A stretch of 64,000 nt of DNA, taken from NCBI RefSeq assembly GCF_031426495.1, contig NZ_JANPLK010000077.1, forward strand, positions 135,617 to 199,616. The letters run 5' to 3'. The position numbers were made by a program, and so were the translations under genes. This DNA comes from Gemmatimonas sp. (GTDB lineage: Bacteria > Gemmatimonadota > Gemmatimonadetes > Gemmatimonadales > Gemmatimonadaceae). Under the pieces are notes generated by a model. That model was not told where the DNA came from. It saw only the letters and a program-made list of their open reading frames with translations, and did no database searches. Below, in pieces: positions 9,249 to 18,622 of the stretch (positions within the stretch are counted from its first letter, which is position 1; each line of letters begins with the position of its first letter).

Positions 9249-9261
9249 CGCTCGCCGTTTC
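9234..9261. terminator. Bidirectional terminator with the stop codon in its tetraloop
   Basis: A perfect 12-bp stem (9234-9245 with 9250-9261) encloses the loop TGAC. The upstream gene's TGA stop is 9246-9248, within that loop. The stem ends in GAAAC/GTTTC, giving a short U-run in both directions. It lies between convergent genes. Confidence 0.75.
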
Positions 9262-9263
9262 GT

Positions 9264-10640
9264 TCACCGCATTCCGCCGAACATTCCGCCACCGCCGCCG
9301 AATGGCATCCGGGGCATACCACCGCCCCCCTTGCCACCGGCGCCGCCCGGGCCGCCGCCCATCTTCTTCATCATCTTCTGCATTTCGCGGAACTGTTCGA
9401 GCAGCTTGTTCACCTCGCTCACCGGACGGCCGCAGCCCTTCGCGATGCGCGCGCGGCGTGAACCGTTCAGGATCTCCGGCTTCTTCCGCTCCTGCGGGGT
9501 CATGGACAACACGATGGCCTCGATGTGCTTCATGCGCTTGGGGTCCATCTTGACGTCCTTCAGCATCTTCGAGTTCACACCCGGCAGCAGCTTCAGCAGA
9601 TTCTCGAGCGGTCCGAGCTTCTGCATCTGACGCATCGCCGTGAGGAAGTCCTCGAGGTCCATGCCTTCCTTGCGGACCTTCTTCTCGAGCTTCTTCGCTT
9701 CGGTGGCATCAAACGTTTCCTGCGCCTTTTCCACGAGCGACACGATGTCGCCCATCTGGAGAATGCGCCCCGCCATGCGCTCCGGATGGAACTCCTCGAG
9801 CGCGTCCGGCTTCTCACCGACACCGATGTACTTGATCGGCTTCTTGAGCACGCCGTAGATCGACAGCGCCGCACCACCGCGCGCATCGCCATCGAGCTTG
9901 GTCAGAATCACGCCGGTCACGTTTAGCGCTTCGTCAAAGCCCTGCGCGATCTTCACCGCTTCCTGACCCGTCATGCCGTCGGCCACGAACAGGATTTCGT
10001 CGGGCTTGATCGCGGCCTTGAGCTTCTTGAGCTCCTCCATCATGTCGGCATCGATCTGCAAACGACCGGCGGTGTCGATGATGACCACGCGGTCGCGCGC
10101 CCGCACACCCTGATCGATACCGGCCTTTGCGATCTTGACCACATCCTTCGTGTCGCGATCGGCGTACACCGGCACGTTCAGCGCACGGCCGAGTGTTTCG
10201 AGCTGATCGATGGCGGCCGGGCGATAGACGTCGGCCGCCACCAGACGCGTTGCCTTGTTCTCGAGCATCAGCTTGCGGGCGAGCTTGCCGGCGGTGGTCG
10301 TCTTACCCGACCCCTGCAAGCCGACCATCATGATGATCGTGGGCGGCACGGTGCTCATCTTGAGCCCCTCGCGCCGTTCGCCCAGCATCGCCGTGAGCTC
10401 GTCGTGCACGATCTTCACCAACTGCTGAGCTGGCTGAATCGTCTTGATCTGCAACACGCCGACAGCCTTCTGCTCCACCCGTTCGAGGAACTCACGGGTA
10501 AGCGAGAAGTTCACGTCGGCTTCCAGGAGGACGCGGCGAACCTCGCGCAGCCCTTCCTTGATGTCGGCATCGGTGAGAACGCCGCGTCCGCGAAGCTTCG
10601 CGAAGACGTTCCCGAGTTTGTCTGATAGCTCGTCAAACAT
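9264..10640 (-). CDS. ffh: Signal recognition particle GTPase Ffh (SRP54)
   Basis: This 458-residue protein binds the SRP RNA and signal sequences of nascent inner-membrane proteins and docks with FtsY. The N-terminal helical bundle (MFDELSDKLGNVF) is followed by the GTPase domain with the P-loop GLQGSGKTTT near residue 107 and the DTAGR and TKLDGDARGG motifs. The C-terminal M domain (from about residue 300) is rich in Met, with GSRRARIAKG for RNA binding. The last 30 residues form an unusual Gly-rich tail. TAGCCT lies nine bases upstream of the ATG, so a very short or absent leader is possible. It is divergent from lon. Confidence 0.96.
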   Translation of the reverse strand: MFDELSDKLGNVFAKLRGRGVLTDADIKEGLREVRRVLLEADVNFSLTREFLERVEQKAVGVLQIKTIQPAQQLVKIVHDELTAMLGERREGLKMSTVPPTIIMMVGLQGSGKTTTAGKLARKLMLENKATRLVAADVYRPAAIDQLETLGRALNVPVYADRDTKDVVKIAKAGIDQGVRARDRVVIIDTAGRLQIDADMMEELKKLKAAIKPDEILFVADGMTGQEAVKIAQGFDEALNVTGVILTKLDGDARGGAALSIYGVLKKPIKYIGVGEKPDALEEFHPERMAGRILQMGDIVSLVEKAQETFDATEAKKLEKKVRKEGMDLEDFLTAMRQMQKLGPLENLLKLLPGVNSKMLKDVKMDPKRMKHIEAIVLSMTPQERKKPEILNGSRRARIAKGCGRPVSEVNKLLEQFREMQKMMKKMGGGPGGAGGKGGGGMPRMPFGGGGGMFGGMR

Positions 10641-10746
10641 AGACCTGAAAGGCTAACGGACCGGGTCGCGTCGAACAACTGTTTCCTGCCAGGGGGGTGA
10701 CGGAACAGGCCACCCGTGACGCAACTTGCGTCGGAATCACGCGTTG

Positions 10747-10767
10747 TAGGCCTTTCGGCCCAGCCTA
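10747..10767. promoter_or_regulatory. Inverted repeat TAGGC-N11-GCCTA in the ffh/lon promoter region
   Basis: TAGGC (10747-10751) and GCCTA (10763-10767) form a symmetric site. Its right half overlaps TAAATT (10766-10771), a possible -10 for lon. It may be an operator; no regulator is assigned. Confidence 0.25.
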
Positions 10768-10812
10768 AATTGGGCAGATTCGGTTCACGCTGTCACTTTC
10801 TTCGTCCGTCAC

Positions 10813-13308
10813 GTGTCACGATCGAATCCGCGGTTTCCCGGCATCCCGATGCCTCGCGGCCAGCGCAAGGAAGAAATTCTTCGCGCCGAGCTGCCCCCGA
10901 CGCTGCCCTTGATGGCGCTGCGCTCTACGATCGTGTACCCGTTGGGGACGATCGCCGTACAGATGGGCGCCCCCGAGAATCTCGCGCTGCTCCGCGCGCA
11001 CGAGGAATCCGGCTTGGTCGTGGCCTTGGTCGTCGCCTCTGGAGACGGGGACGACGCCATCGATCCGCACAACTTCATTGGACGCGTCGGTGTGGCCGCC
11101 CGCGTGCATGAGCGGATCAACCTGCCCGGCGACACTGTCCAGATCACCTTGCAGGGGCTTCGTCGCATCACGATCGACGCGATCGATCAGGTGAATCCGT
11201 TCGCCATCGCGCAGATCCAAGGGGCCAAGGAAACGCCGGCCGATGCGATGGAGCTCGACGAGTTGGTGGCACGTACCGTCTCCGCCGCGGAAACGCTGGC
11301 CGAGCTGGTGGATCGTATTCCGAACGAAGTGCCGCAGATTCTCAAGATGAACGTGTCCGATCCCGGACGGTTCGCCGATCTCGCCGCCACGAACATGAAT
11401 TTGCGCATCTCCGATAAGGAGGAGGTGCTGCAGCGACTCGACATCGGTCATCGCATCCGGTTCATCCTTTCACGCCTCGAGCGCGAAGTCGCCCGCGCCC
11501 GCGTGATGGAAGACGTGAAGAAACAGACCGAAGTGAAGATCGAGCAGCACCAGCGCGAGTTCTATCTGCGTCAGCAGCTGCGCGCGATCCAGTCCGAGCT
11601 CGGCGAGGCCGATCCCAATGAAAAGGAATCGGTCGATCTCCTTCGCCGCATCGAAGAGGCGCACCTGCCCGAGAAGGTGGCCACCGAAGCGCGTCGCGAA
11701 ACGGAACGACTGCGCATGCTCTCTCCGGCGTCCAGCGAGTATCAAGTGTTGCGCACGTACCTCGACTGGGTACTCGCCCTCCCGTGGCATAAGCGCAGCG
11801 CCGACGATCAGGAGATCGTGCTCGCCAAGGTCGAAGACGCGCTCGGCGATCGACACTATGGACTCGATGAAGCCAAAGAGCGCATCATCGAGTACCTCGC
11901 CGTGCGCAAACTGCGGGGCGGTGATCCGACCGGACCGATCCTCTGTTTCGTCGGACCGCCGGGTACGGGCAAGACCTCGCTCGGCGAGGCGATTGCCAAC
12001 TCCATCGGCCGCGAGTTCTATCGCATCTCGGTGGGCGGCGTGCGCGACGAAGCCGAAATCCGTGGTCATCGTCGTACCTACGTGGGTGCGATGCCGGGCC
12101 TGCTCATTCAGGCGCTGCGTCGTGTGGAAGTGCGCGATCCCGTCATCATGATCGACGAGATCGACAAAATGAGCAACGGCGGCAACTCGGGCGATCCCAC
12201 CGCCGCCATGCTCGAAGTGCTCGACCCGTCGCAGAACACCACCTTCGTGGACCACTATCTGAACCTGCCGTTCGACCTGTCGGGCGTGCTGTTCATCTGC
12301 ACCGCGAACAATTTGTACGACATTCCCGGCCCGTTGCGCGATCGTATGGAAGTGATCCGCATTGCCGGTTACACGATTGAAGAAAAGGTCGAGATCGCGC
12401 AGCGCTATCTCATGCCGCGCCTGCTCGAGGATCACGGCCTCACCACCGACGATATTCACGTACCCGAGGCCACGCTGGGGTTCATCACCAGCCGCTACTC
12501 GCGTGAAGCTGGACTACGCACCTTCGAGCGTTCGCTGGCGTCGTTGCTGCGCAAGCGCGCCCGCGCGAAGGCCGATGGCGACATGAGTGCGTGGGAGATC
12601 GGTATCGAGCGCGCCGAAGAGATCCTGGGCACGCCGCGCTTCTCCATGGAAGAGGCCGAGATGGAGCCGGAAATCGGCGCCGTGACCGGCCTCGCCTGGA
12701 CCAGCACCGGCGGCGACATCATGACGATCGAAGCGTTGCGCATGCCCGGCAACGGCAAGCTGACGGTGACCGGGCAGCTCGGCGACGTGATGCGCGAGTC
12801 GGTGGACGCCGCCTATTCGTTCGTGCGTTCGCGCGCCACCACGCTGGGCATCGAGGACAGCGAGTTCCGCGAGTCCGACATGCACCTGCACTTCCCCGCC
12901 GGCTCGATTCCGAAAGACGGTCCATCGGCCGGCATCGCCGTCACGCTCGCGCTGGCCAGCGCGCTCTCACGTCGACCCGTGCGTCGCGATCTCGCGCTTA
13001 CCGGCGAAGTCACGCTACGTGGTCGCGTGCTCGAAATCGGTGGCGTGAAGGAGAAGGTCCTGGCGGCGTATCGCGCGGGGCTGCGCGAAGTCATCATGCC
13101 GAAGGGCAACGAAAAGGACGTGCGCGACGTGCCGCAGGAAGTGCGCGACAAGATGGCCTTCACCTTCGCGGCGACGATGGACGAAGTGCTGCACCTTGCG
13201 CTGTTGCCACATGCCGATACGCATCCGGCCGATGCGATGCCGCTCAACGCCAGCAGTACGGTGGTGGCGAGCGACGGCCCGGCGGCGACGGCGGCCGACA
13301 CCTGGTAA
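10813..13308 (+). CDS. lon: ATP-dependent protease Lon
   Basis: This 831-residue AAA+ serine protease degrades misfolded and regulatory proteins in the cytoplasm. The order is an N-terminal substrate-binding domain (about 25-220), a coiled region, an AAA+ module with Walker A GPPGTGKT (381-388) and Walker B VIMIDEID (444-451), and a C-terminal protease domain. The catalytic dyad is Ser705 in PKDGPSAG and Lys746 in GGVKEK. The length is slightly above E. coli Lon because of an N-terminal extension and a low-complexity Ala-rich tail. The GTG at 10813 is used here. An in-frame ATG at 10849 (MPRGQRKEE) is a credible alternative. Neither has a clear ribosome binding site. Confidence 0.95.
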   Translation: MSRSNPRFPGIPMPRGQRKEEILRAELPPTLPLMALRSTIVYPLGTIAVQMGAPENLALLRAHEESGLVVALVVASGDGDDAIDPHNFIGRVGVAARVHERINLPGDTVQITLQGLRRITIDAIDQVNPFAIAQIQGAKETPADAMELDELVARTVSAAETLAELVDRIPNEVPQILKMNVSDPGRFADLAATNMNLRISDKEEVLQRLDIGHRIRFILSRLEREVARARVMEDVKKQTEVKIEQHQREFYLRQQLRAIQSELGEADPNEKESVDLLRRIEEAHLPEKVATEARRETERLRMLSPASSEYQVLRTYLDWVLALPWHKRSADDQEIVLAKVEDALGDRHYGLDEAKERIIEYLAVRKLRGGDPTGPILCFVGPPGTGKTSLGEAIANSIGREFYRISVGGVRDEAEIRGHRRTYVGAMPGLLIQALRRVEVRDPVIMIDEIDKMSNGGNSGDPTAAMLEVLDPSQNTTFVDHYLNLPFDLSGVLFICTANNLYDIPGPLRDRMEVIRIAGYTIEEKVEIAQRYLMPRLLEDHGLTTDDIHVPEATLGFITSRYSREAGLRTFERSLASLLRKRARAKADGDMSAWEIGIERAEEILGTPRFSMEEAEMEPEIGAVTGLAWTSTGGDIMTIEALRMPGNGKLTVTGQLGDVMRESVDAAYSFVRSRATTLGIEDSEFRESDMHLHFPAGSIPKDGPSAGIAVTLALASALSRRPVRRDLALTGEVTLRGRVLEIGGVKEKVLAAYRAGLREVIMPKGNEKDVRDVPQEVRDKMAFTFAATMDEVLHLALLPHADTHPADAMPLNASSTVVASDGPAATAADTW

Positions 13309-13317
13309 GGCACCGGC

Positions 13318-14649
13318 CTAACGGTTCAGCAACAGCCCGACCGAGTACAAAATCAGGCCCACCAGTCCACCCACAATCGTTCCGTTGATGCGAATGAACT
13401 GCAGGTCGCGCCCGATCTGCAGTTCGATTTTGCGGGACGTCGCGTCGGCGTCCCACGCCGCCACGGTCGCCGAGATCAGCTTCGCCACTTCCTCGCGCGC
13501 CTGCTCTACCGAGTACGACACGATCTCCACGATCCAGCTGTTCACCTTGGCCGACAACACGGGATCCTCGAGCACTTTCTGGCCCAGTCCGGCCAGCCAC
13601 TGCTCGAGCTGATCCGGCTCTTTCTCCGCGTCGTCGGCCAGTCGCTCGGCGTAGGAGGCGAGCTTCTCTTTTACATCGCCCCACACTTCGCGTGAGAAGT
13701 CCGCGACACCCGGGTGCGCCAGCACATCGAGCTTGATCTGCTCGAAGCGCGCAATCGTTTCGGGGTTCTCGCGCAGCGACACCACGAAGCGTTCCACGGC
13801 CTCGTCATAACGTTGACGCAGTGGATGATCGGGGTCGGCCGCCACGGCCACGAGCGTTTTCTCCACCCCGCTCACGATCTTGTCACCCACGCGACTGTCC
13901 ACCGCGCCGGGCACCCACCACGGGCTCTCCGCCTTCACCTTCTCGCGGATCATCGCCTCGTTCTCAAACAGGAACTTGGCGGCCAGGCGCAGGGCGTCGT
14001 CCAGCAACGCTTGGTGGCGTCCGCCGGTGGTCATCAGCTCGAACAACCGTGCCATGAGCGGGGCCGCCTGCATGCGTCGCAAGCGCGACACGATGCCACG
14101 ATCAACCATCTCGTGCACGTCTTCGTCGCGCATCACGCCAACCGCGCCGGACAGGCCGTGCGCCGCGTGCCGCGCCAGCCGGCGACTGTTTTCCGGCTGC
14201 GCCAACCACTGCGCGGCACGGTCACCCAGCTTCATCGCCGTGATCTTGCCAGCGACCACGTCGCGCGTGAGGAAGTTGCGCTGCACAAAGTTGCCGAGCG
14301 CGGTGCCGATGCGGTCTTTCCGCGACGCTACGATCGCCGTGTGCGGAATCGGAATGCCGAGCGGATGCCGGAACAGTGCGGTCACGGCGAACCAGTCGGC
14401 GATGCCACCCACCATGGCCGCCTCGGCGAATGCGCGCACGAAGCCCAGCCACGGATACTGCGACTCGAGCCAACGGGTGACCATGAACACGAGCGCGACG
14501 CCCACCAGCATGAGCGTGGCCACACGCTTCATTTTGACCAGCCGGACGCGTTTGAGTTCGTCGTCGGGCGTGATCTGCAGCGCCGCTGGTACTGGTCCCG
14601 ACAGCGCATCGGGCAGCACGGCCGCTTCCCGAACCGGCTCGATCGCCAT
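13318..14649 (-). CDS. DUF445 family membrane protein
   Basis: This 443-residue protein matches the YjiN/DUF445 layout. A transmembrane segment lies near residues 48-62 (ATLMLVGVALVFMV), followed by the family motif GGIADWFAVTALFRHP. A long helical, coiled region comes next, and the C-terminal membrane segment is GGLVGLILYSVGLLL. The function of DUF445 proteins is not known. The gene converges on lon with only nine bases between the stops and no obvious terminator hairpin. The next gene upstream is four bases away, so it is probably the last gene of a minus-strand operon. Confidence 0.85.
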   Translation of the reverse strand: MAIEPVREAAVLPDALSGPVPAALQITPDDELKRVRLVKMKRVATLMLVGVALVFMVTRWLESQYPWLGFVRAFAEAAMVGGIADWFAVTALFRHPLGIPIPHTAIVASRKDRIGTALGNFVQRNFLTRDVVAGKITAMKLGDRAAQWLAQPENSRRLARHAAHGLSGAVGVMRDEDVHEMVDRGIVSRLRRMQAAPLMARLFELMTTGGRHQALLDDALRLAAKFLFENEAMIREKVKAESPWWVPGAVDSRVGDKIVSGVEKTLVAVAADPDHPLRQRYDEAVERFVVSLRENPETIARFEQIKLDVLAHPGVADFSREVWGDVKEKLASYAERLADDAEKEPDQLEQWLAGLGQKVLEDPVLSAKVNSWIVEIVSYSVEQAREEVAKLISATVAAWDADATSRKIELQIGRDLQFIRINGTIVGGLVGLILYSVGLLLNR

Positions 14650-14653
14650 GCGG

Positions 14654-15973
14654 TTAGCGGGCGACGGTGATGCCGGCCAGGTCGATCAGCGCGGCGCCGA
14701 TCTTTGCGGGAGTGTCCATGTAGATCACTACGGGCTGGCCGTTCACCTGTTCCAACCTGAGCGTGACCGTGCGCGCCGGGCGCGGGCCCTTGGCCGGCAC
14801 ATCATACTGCCGCGTCGTCGCGCCGCCGGGGAACGCAATGCGGGCCAGCTCGTAGCGCCGTCGTGCGGCATCACCCATGAGGTCGAGAAAGTCGGCGGCA
14901 TCCACCGCCGAGTCCCATGCGGTCGCCCAAATCAGCGCATCGCCATCGGCCGTGCGAACCACCGCGAACTTGTCACCATCGCCGCCCCCGGCACCACGAC
15001 GGGCCAGCGCTTCGTCCTTGAGATGCTGCACCAGCATGAGCCGCGTCTCGAACTCACCGAAGCTGTTGCTGTACAGCACGGTCCCGGTGCGCGGCGCCGG
15101 TAGCGTGACCGCGACCGGCAGATCACGCGTAGCTTTGGAGTCGGTAAAATAGGCGGCGTCGTTCAGGATCTGCTTGGTGGAGATCGGCAGGTCGAGCAGG
15201 AGCTCTTTCTCGGGACGCTTCTCGATGAACCGCCGCACGAAATCCGCGCCGCCGATATACGGGAAGAGCAACCCTTCGCGCACCGCGCGCGGAGCGGCGG
15301 AGAACACCGGCATCCCTGTTTGCGCGTCTTTCATCGCATCGCGGATGCGATCCCAGCCGCCGGGCATTTTCAGCATCGGCCCGGCATTCGGATCCATGCG
15401 CAACTGCAGAAACACCGCCTCGCCTTCCAGCACGGCCTGCGCGGCTGCCTGCCGATCGGCATTGTCCACCTGCGCCTGCACGGAGTCGATCTTCACGTAC
15501 TGGTCCTGCAGCGCGTGCACCAGCTCGTGTGACACGGTCTGTCGCAGCAGCGCCGGCGCGGCGCCGTCGACGACATACAGCACCTTCGTGGCCGGATCGT
15601 AGTAGCCCACGATCTGCTCTTCGAGCAGCTTCTGCAGCAGCCCAAGCAGGTTCATCGTGTCCGGCAACATGCCCAGCAGCTTGTACGCCGACTCCTGGCC
15701 GGCCAGCTGCTTGCGCGCGCGCTCACTCTCGAGCTGTTGCCGCACGAACTTGCCGACTTCGTCGCGCGTGCGCGATTCGATCTTCGGCGGCGTCTTGAAG
15801 GGCAGGCCTGTTTCCTTCTCGATCTTCGGCACGAACTCGGCAACGAGTTCCGCGTACGGCCCTTCCCCCTTCGCCGGCTTCTCACCGCACGCGGCGAGCG
15901 AGACACAGGCGCCCAGCAGGCACGCAACACGAACATTGCGGCGACGAGTCGAAGCGGGAAAAGTGGCTCGCAT
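14654..15973 (-). CDS. HExxH metallopeptidase-like lipoprotein
   Basis: I do not recognise a named family. The protein (439 residues from the ATG at 15971-15973) begins with a lipoprotein signal, with the acceptor Cys29 in SLAAC. A zinc-peptidase-like motif SHELVHALQDQ gives His149, Glu150 and His153. It is preceded by GYYDPATKVLYV, which is common in DUF6782-like putative metallopeptidases. The rest is alpha/beta with no membrane segments. A longer open frame to 16126 exists but overlaps the prepilin peptidase gene and loses the signal peptide, so I rejected it. It sits 11 bases after the prepilin peptidase stop. A periplasmic protease is likely; the substrate is unknown. Confidence 0.75.
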   Translation of the reverse strand: MRATFPASTRRRNVRVACLLGACVSLAACGEKPAKGEGPYAELVAEFVPKIEKETGLPFKTPPKIESRTRDEVGKFVRQQLESERARKQLAGQESAYKLLGMLPDTMNLLGLLQKLLEEQIVGYYDPATKVLYVVDGAAPALLRQTVSHELVHALQDQYVKIDSVQAQVDNADRQAAAQAVLEGEAVFLQLRMDPNAGPMLKMPGGWDRIRDAMKDAQTGMPVFSAAPRAVREGLLFPYIGGADFVRRFIEKRPEKELLLDLPISTKQILNDAAYFTDSKATRDLPVAVTLPAPRTGTVLYSNSFGEFETRLMLVQHLKDEALARRGAGGGDGDKFAVVRTADGDALIWATAWDSAVDAADFLDLMGDAARRRYELARIAFPGGATTRQYDVPAKGPRPARTVTLRLEQVNGQPVVIYMDTPAKIGAALIDLAGITVAR

Positions 15974-15984
15974 CAGATTCGATA

Positions 15985-16830
15985 TCAGGTCGGAAACGCG
16001 CGCTGTACATACCACGCGATAAGAGGCTCTCCCCAAAGCAAGACCAGCATCGCGGCAGGCGCAAGGAAGACCCCGAACGGCACATCCGGGAACTCGAACT
16101 CCGCGTCGGTGCCGCGCGTGCGCCACTTCACGATCGGCCCCACGACGAGCAGAAACACCACCGCGCCCACGAATGCGCCCACGATAATCGTGAGCAGCGA
16201 ACGCTCGGCCCCAAGCGCCGCACCGACCACGGCCATGAGCGTCGTGTCACCAAACCCCATCGCTTCGCGCTTCATGATCACTTCGGCCAGCCAGCCGATG
16301 ATCGTGATCGCACCAGCTCCTGCGCAGGCGCCGATGAACGCCGCCCACGGCGACGCGAAGTGTGAGGTCTCACCGATGAAGAAGTTCGCAATCGCCGCCG
16401 CGAAGACCATCACCAGCCCGCTGATGGTGAAGCCGTCGGGAATCAGATACGTCATGGCGTCGGTCACGGCGATGCCGAACAGGACCGTGCCGAACACCGC
16501 CACCCGCAGCGCTTCGAAGGTCAACCCGAAGACCACGAAACTGGCCACCCACCCCAGGGCGACAATCAGTTCGACGGCCGGATACTGAATCGAGATCGGC
16601 AGACTGCAGCCGCGGCACTTCCCGCGCAGCAGCACCCAGCTGAGCAGCGGAATGTTCTCGTGCCAGGCGATGGCGCGCTCGCACTTGGGGCATCGCGAGC
16701 GGGGGCGCACGACACTGAGCTCGGCCGGCCAGCGGGAGATGCAGACGTTCAGAAACGACCCGATCGACGCGCCGAGCACGAACACCGGCAGCAGAACGAG
16801 CGTGACGAAATCAGCAGTGATTGGCAGCAC
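15985..16830 (-). CDS. pilD: Prepilin peptidase / N-methyltransferase (PilD-like)
   Basis: This 281-residue inner-membrane aspartic peptidase cleaves type IV prepilin and type II pseudopilin leaders and methylates the new N-terminus. The N-terminal cytoplasmic loop has the zinc tetrad CPKC...CRGC. Two active-site aspartates are seen in TDAMTYLIPD and in GFGD, which takes the place of the usual GxGD. About eight hydrophobic segments span the protein. The start is GTG at 16828-16830. No pilin genes are nearby, so its substrates are elsewhere in the genome. It lies 52 bases downstream of the rRNA methyltransferase-like gene in the same direction. Confidence 0.92.
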   Translation of the reverse strand: MLPITADFVTLVLLPVFVLGASIGSFLNVCISRWPAELSVVRPRSRCPKCERAIAWHENIPLLSWVLLRGKCRGCSLPISIQYPAVELIVALGWVASFVVFGLTFEALRVAVFGTVLFGIAVTDAMTYLIPDGFTISGLVMVFAAAIANFFIGETSHFASPWAAFIGACAGAGAITIIGWLAEVIMKREAMGFGDTTLMAVVGAALGAERSLLTIIVGAFVGAVVFLLVVGPIVKWRTRGTDAEFEFPDVPFGVFLAPAAMLVLLWGEPLIAWYVQRAFPT

Positions 16831-16882
16831 GGAGTTGGGCGAAGGCGAAACGGCGACCAGCGAAACGGCGACGAGAGAGCGG

Positions 16883-17650
16883 TTATCCGGCGCGCAGCGC
16901 GTGCAACAGAATGCCCGTTGCCACCGCCACGTTCAGCGACTCGATACCGGGCGCCATTCGGATCGCCACCCGCGACGTAACCGCCGCCGAGAGCTGTGCC
17001 GACAATCCGGCCCCTTCGTTGCTGACCACCAGCGCCAGATGCGCCGGCAGCGAGCCCGTCGTGACCTGATCGAGAGGAACACCGTCGGTGTCCGCCGCCC
17101 ACACGGGCACGGCGTGTGTCGCGGCAAAGTCCGCGAACGCCTCCCACGACATCGGTAACGCCGGGTGCACGAAGAGTGCGCCCATCGTGCTACGGACGAC
17201 TTTAGCGTTCCAGAGGTCAACGGTTCCCGGCAAAGCCACCGTCGCGGTAACGCCCAGCGCCGCGGCGGTCCTGATGACCGTGCCCACGTTGCCAGGGTCC
17301 TGAAGGGCGTCCAGTACCAGGAATCGACTGGAAGGGCCTTCGGGAGCCCGCAATGCCCGCTCCGGGATCGGCGCCACCGCCAGCACACCTTGCGGGGAGT
17401 CGGTATCGGCCGCGCTCTCCAGCTCCCTGTCGCTTACGACCGCCACGGCGATCCCGCGCCCTTCGGCGGCCGCCACCAGCGCCCGCCCGCGCTCCTGCTC
17501 GCGGAGGGCGGCCGTGACCAGCATCCCCTCCACCGACCACCCCGACGCCAGCAGCGCCTCGACCGTACGCACGCCTTCAGCGACAAATCGGTGCTGCCGC
17601 TCACGAGCTTTCCGGCGCTGCAGGTCACGAGCCAGAGTCAGTAGCTTCAC
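16883..17650 (-). CDS. TrmH/SpoU-family RNA 2'-O-methyltransferase
   Basis: This SPOUT-class methyltransferase (255 residues) probably methylates a ribose in 23S rRNA or tRNA. The N-terminal substrate-binding part contains RERQHRFVAEGVR. The C-terminal trefoil-knot domain carries the three SpoU motifs: DALQDPGNVGTVIRTA, LVVSNEGAGLS and SLNVAVATGILLHAL. I use the GTG at 17648-17650 because the protein then begins MKLLTLARDLQ, as relatives do, and a TACATA-like -10 lies just upstream of it. The ATG at 17710 (20 residues longer) and a much longer frame to 18226 are less likely. The exact target nucleotide cannot be told. Confidence 0.88.
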   Translation of the reverse strand: MKLLTLARDLQRRKARERQHRFVAEGVRTVEALLASGWSVEGMLVTAALREQERGRALVAAAEGRGIAVAVVSDRELESAADTDSPQGVLAVAPIPERALRAPEGPSSRFLVLDALQDPGNVGTVIRTAAALGVTATVALPGTVDLWNAKVVRSTMGALFVHPALPMSWEAFADFAATHAVPVWAADTDGVPLDQVTTGSLPAHLALVVSNEGAGLSAQLSAAVTSRVAIRMAPGIESLNVAVATGILLHALRAG

Positions 17651-17761
17651 GGGTGCAAACGGGTGCGAGTGGGGTATGTATCGGGGGCTGGCACGGGCTG
17701 TGCCATCCATGAGACGGGAAGCACCTTCAGAACAGACCAGCATTTCGGACAGGCGACAGCC

Positions 17762-18583
17762 ATGCGTGAGAATACACGACGGAACCGCAAGATGGCGATC
17801 ATCGGCCTCGCGGCTGCTTTCGGTGTGACGGCCTGTGTGCCGGCCACTCAGGAAGAGGTGGCCATGGGCAATGACTACGCGCAGCAGGTCGAGCGCGAGC
17901 TGCCTATGATCCGCGACCCGGACATCGTGCGGTACATCAACGTGCTGGGCGACTCCATTGCGCGGGTCTCCGACGATCGGAGCCTGACCTGGCGCTTCAA
18001 CGTGGTTGACCAGCCGGAGATCAACGCGTTCGCCGTGCCCGGCGGCCATATCTACGTGTACCGTGGCCTCATCGAGAAGACCACGAACATGTCCGAGCTG
18101 GCCGGCGTGCTGGGGCACGAGATCGCGCACGTGACGCAGCGCCACAGCATGCAGCAGATGGCCAAAGCGCAGCGGGCCAATATCGGCCTGACCGGCTTGT
18201 GTCTGTTTGTGCCCTCGGCCTGCCAAGGCGTGGCGGGAGCCGCCGTACAGGTCGGCGCACAGGCCGGCTTCGCCAAATTCAGTCGCAACGACGAAGCCTC
18301 GGCCGATAGGTACGGCGTGACCTACGTAACGCGAGCCGGCATCGACCCGCGCGGCATGCCGAGCATGTTCCGCATTCTCATCGCCGAGCGTCAGCGCAAT
18401 CCGAGTGGCGTCGATGCCTTCTTCGCCTCACACCCGATCGAAGAAAGCCGCGTGGCCAACACCGAGTCCGAGATCCAAAAGATCAATGCGGTGGTGCTCA
18501 GGTCGCTCACCCGCGATACCCGCGCCTTCCAGACCTTCAAGTCACGCCTCGCGGGATTGCCGCGAACCCCTGCCAAACGGTAA
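17762..18583 (+). CDS. M48-family metallopeptidase lipoprotein (BepA/LoiP type)
   Basis: This 273-residue peptidase has a lipoprotein signal (Cys25 in GVTAC). The M48 zinc motif HEIAH (119-123) is inside GVLGHEIAHVTQRHS, with the third ligand in NDEASADRYG. The AFAVPGGHIYVYRGL segment is typical of this branch. Relatives such as BepA and LoiP act in outer-membrane protein quality control in the periplasm, which is a likely role here. A frame open from 17663 adds no signal peptide, so I use the ATG at 17762. It is divergent from the TrmH gene and convergent with the purine phosphorylase gene. Confidence 0.9.
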   Translation: MRENTRRNRKMAIIGLAAAFGVTACVPATQEEVAMGNDYAQQVERELPMIRDPDIVRYINVLGDSIARVSDDRSLTWRFNVVDQPEINAFAVPGGHIYVYRGLIEKTTNMSELAGVLGHEIAHVTQRHSMQQMAKAQRANIGLTGLCLFVPSACQGVAGAAVQVGAQAGFAKFSRNDEASADRYGVTYVTRAGIDPRGMPSMFRILIAERQRNPSGVDAFFASHPIEESRVANTESEIQKINAVVLRSLTRDTRAFQTFKSRLAGLPRTPAKR

Positions 18584-18600
18584 CTGGCAATAGTCGCGTT

Positions 18601-18622
18601 GGCGCCTGCTACGGCAGGCGCC
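18601..18622. terminator. Hairpin between M48 peptidase and purine phosphorylase genes
   Basis: A perfect 9-bp GC-rich stem (18601-18609 with 18614-18622) has the stable tetraloop TACG. The phosphorylase stop codon (18609-18611 on the minus strand) lies at the stem-loop junction. There is no T-run, so termination may be weak or the hairpin may only protect 3' ends. Confidence 0.55.

Noticed and set aside
11470..12459. 329-residue minus-strand frame inside lon
   Set aside because: It lies entirely within the conserved lon coding region and its translation has no recognisable fold.
16883..18226. 447-residue frame for the TrmH-like gene
   Set aside because: The upstream 190 residues are antisense to the M48 peptidase and show no homology; family proteins start near 17650.
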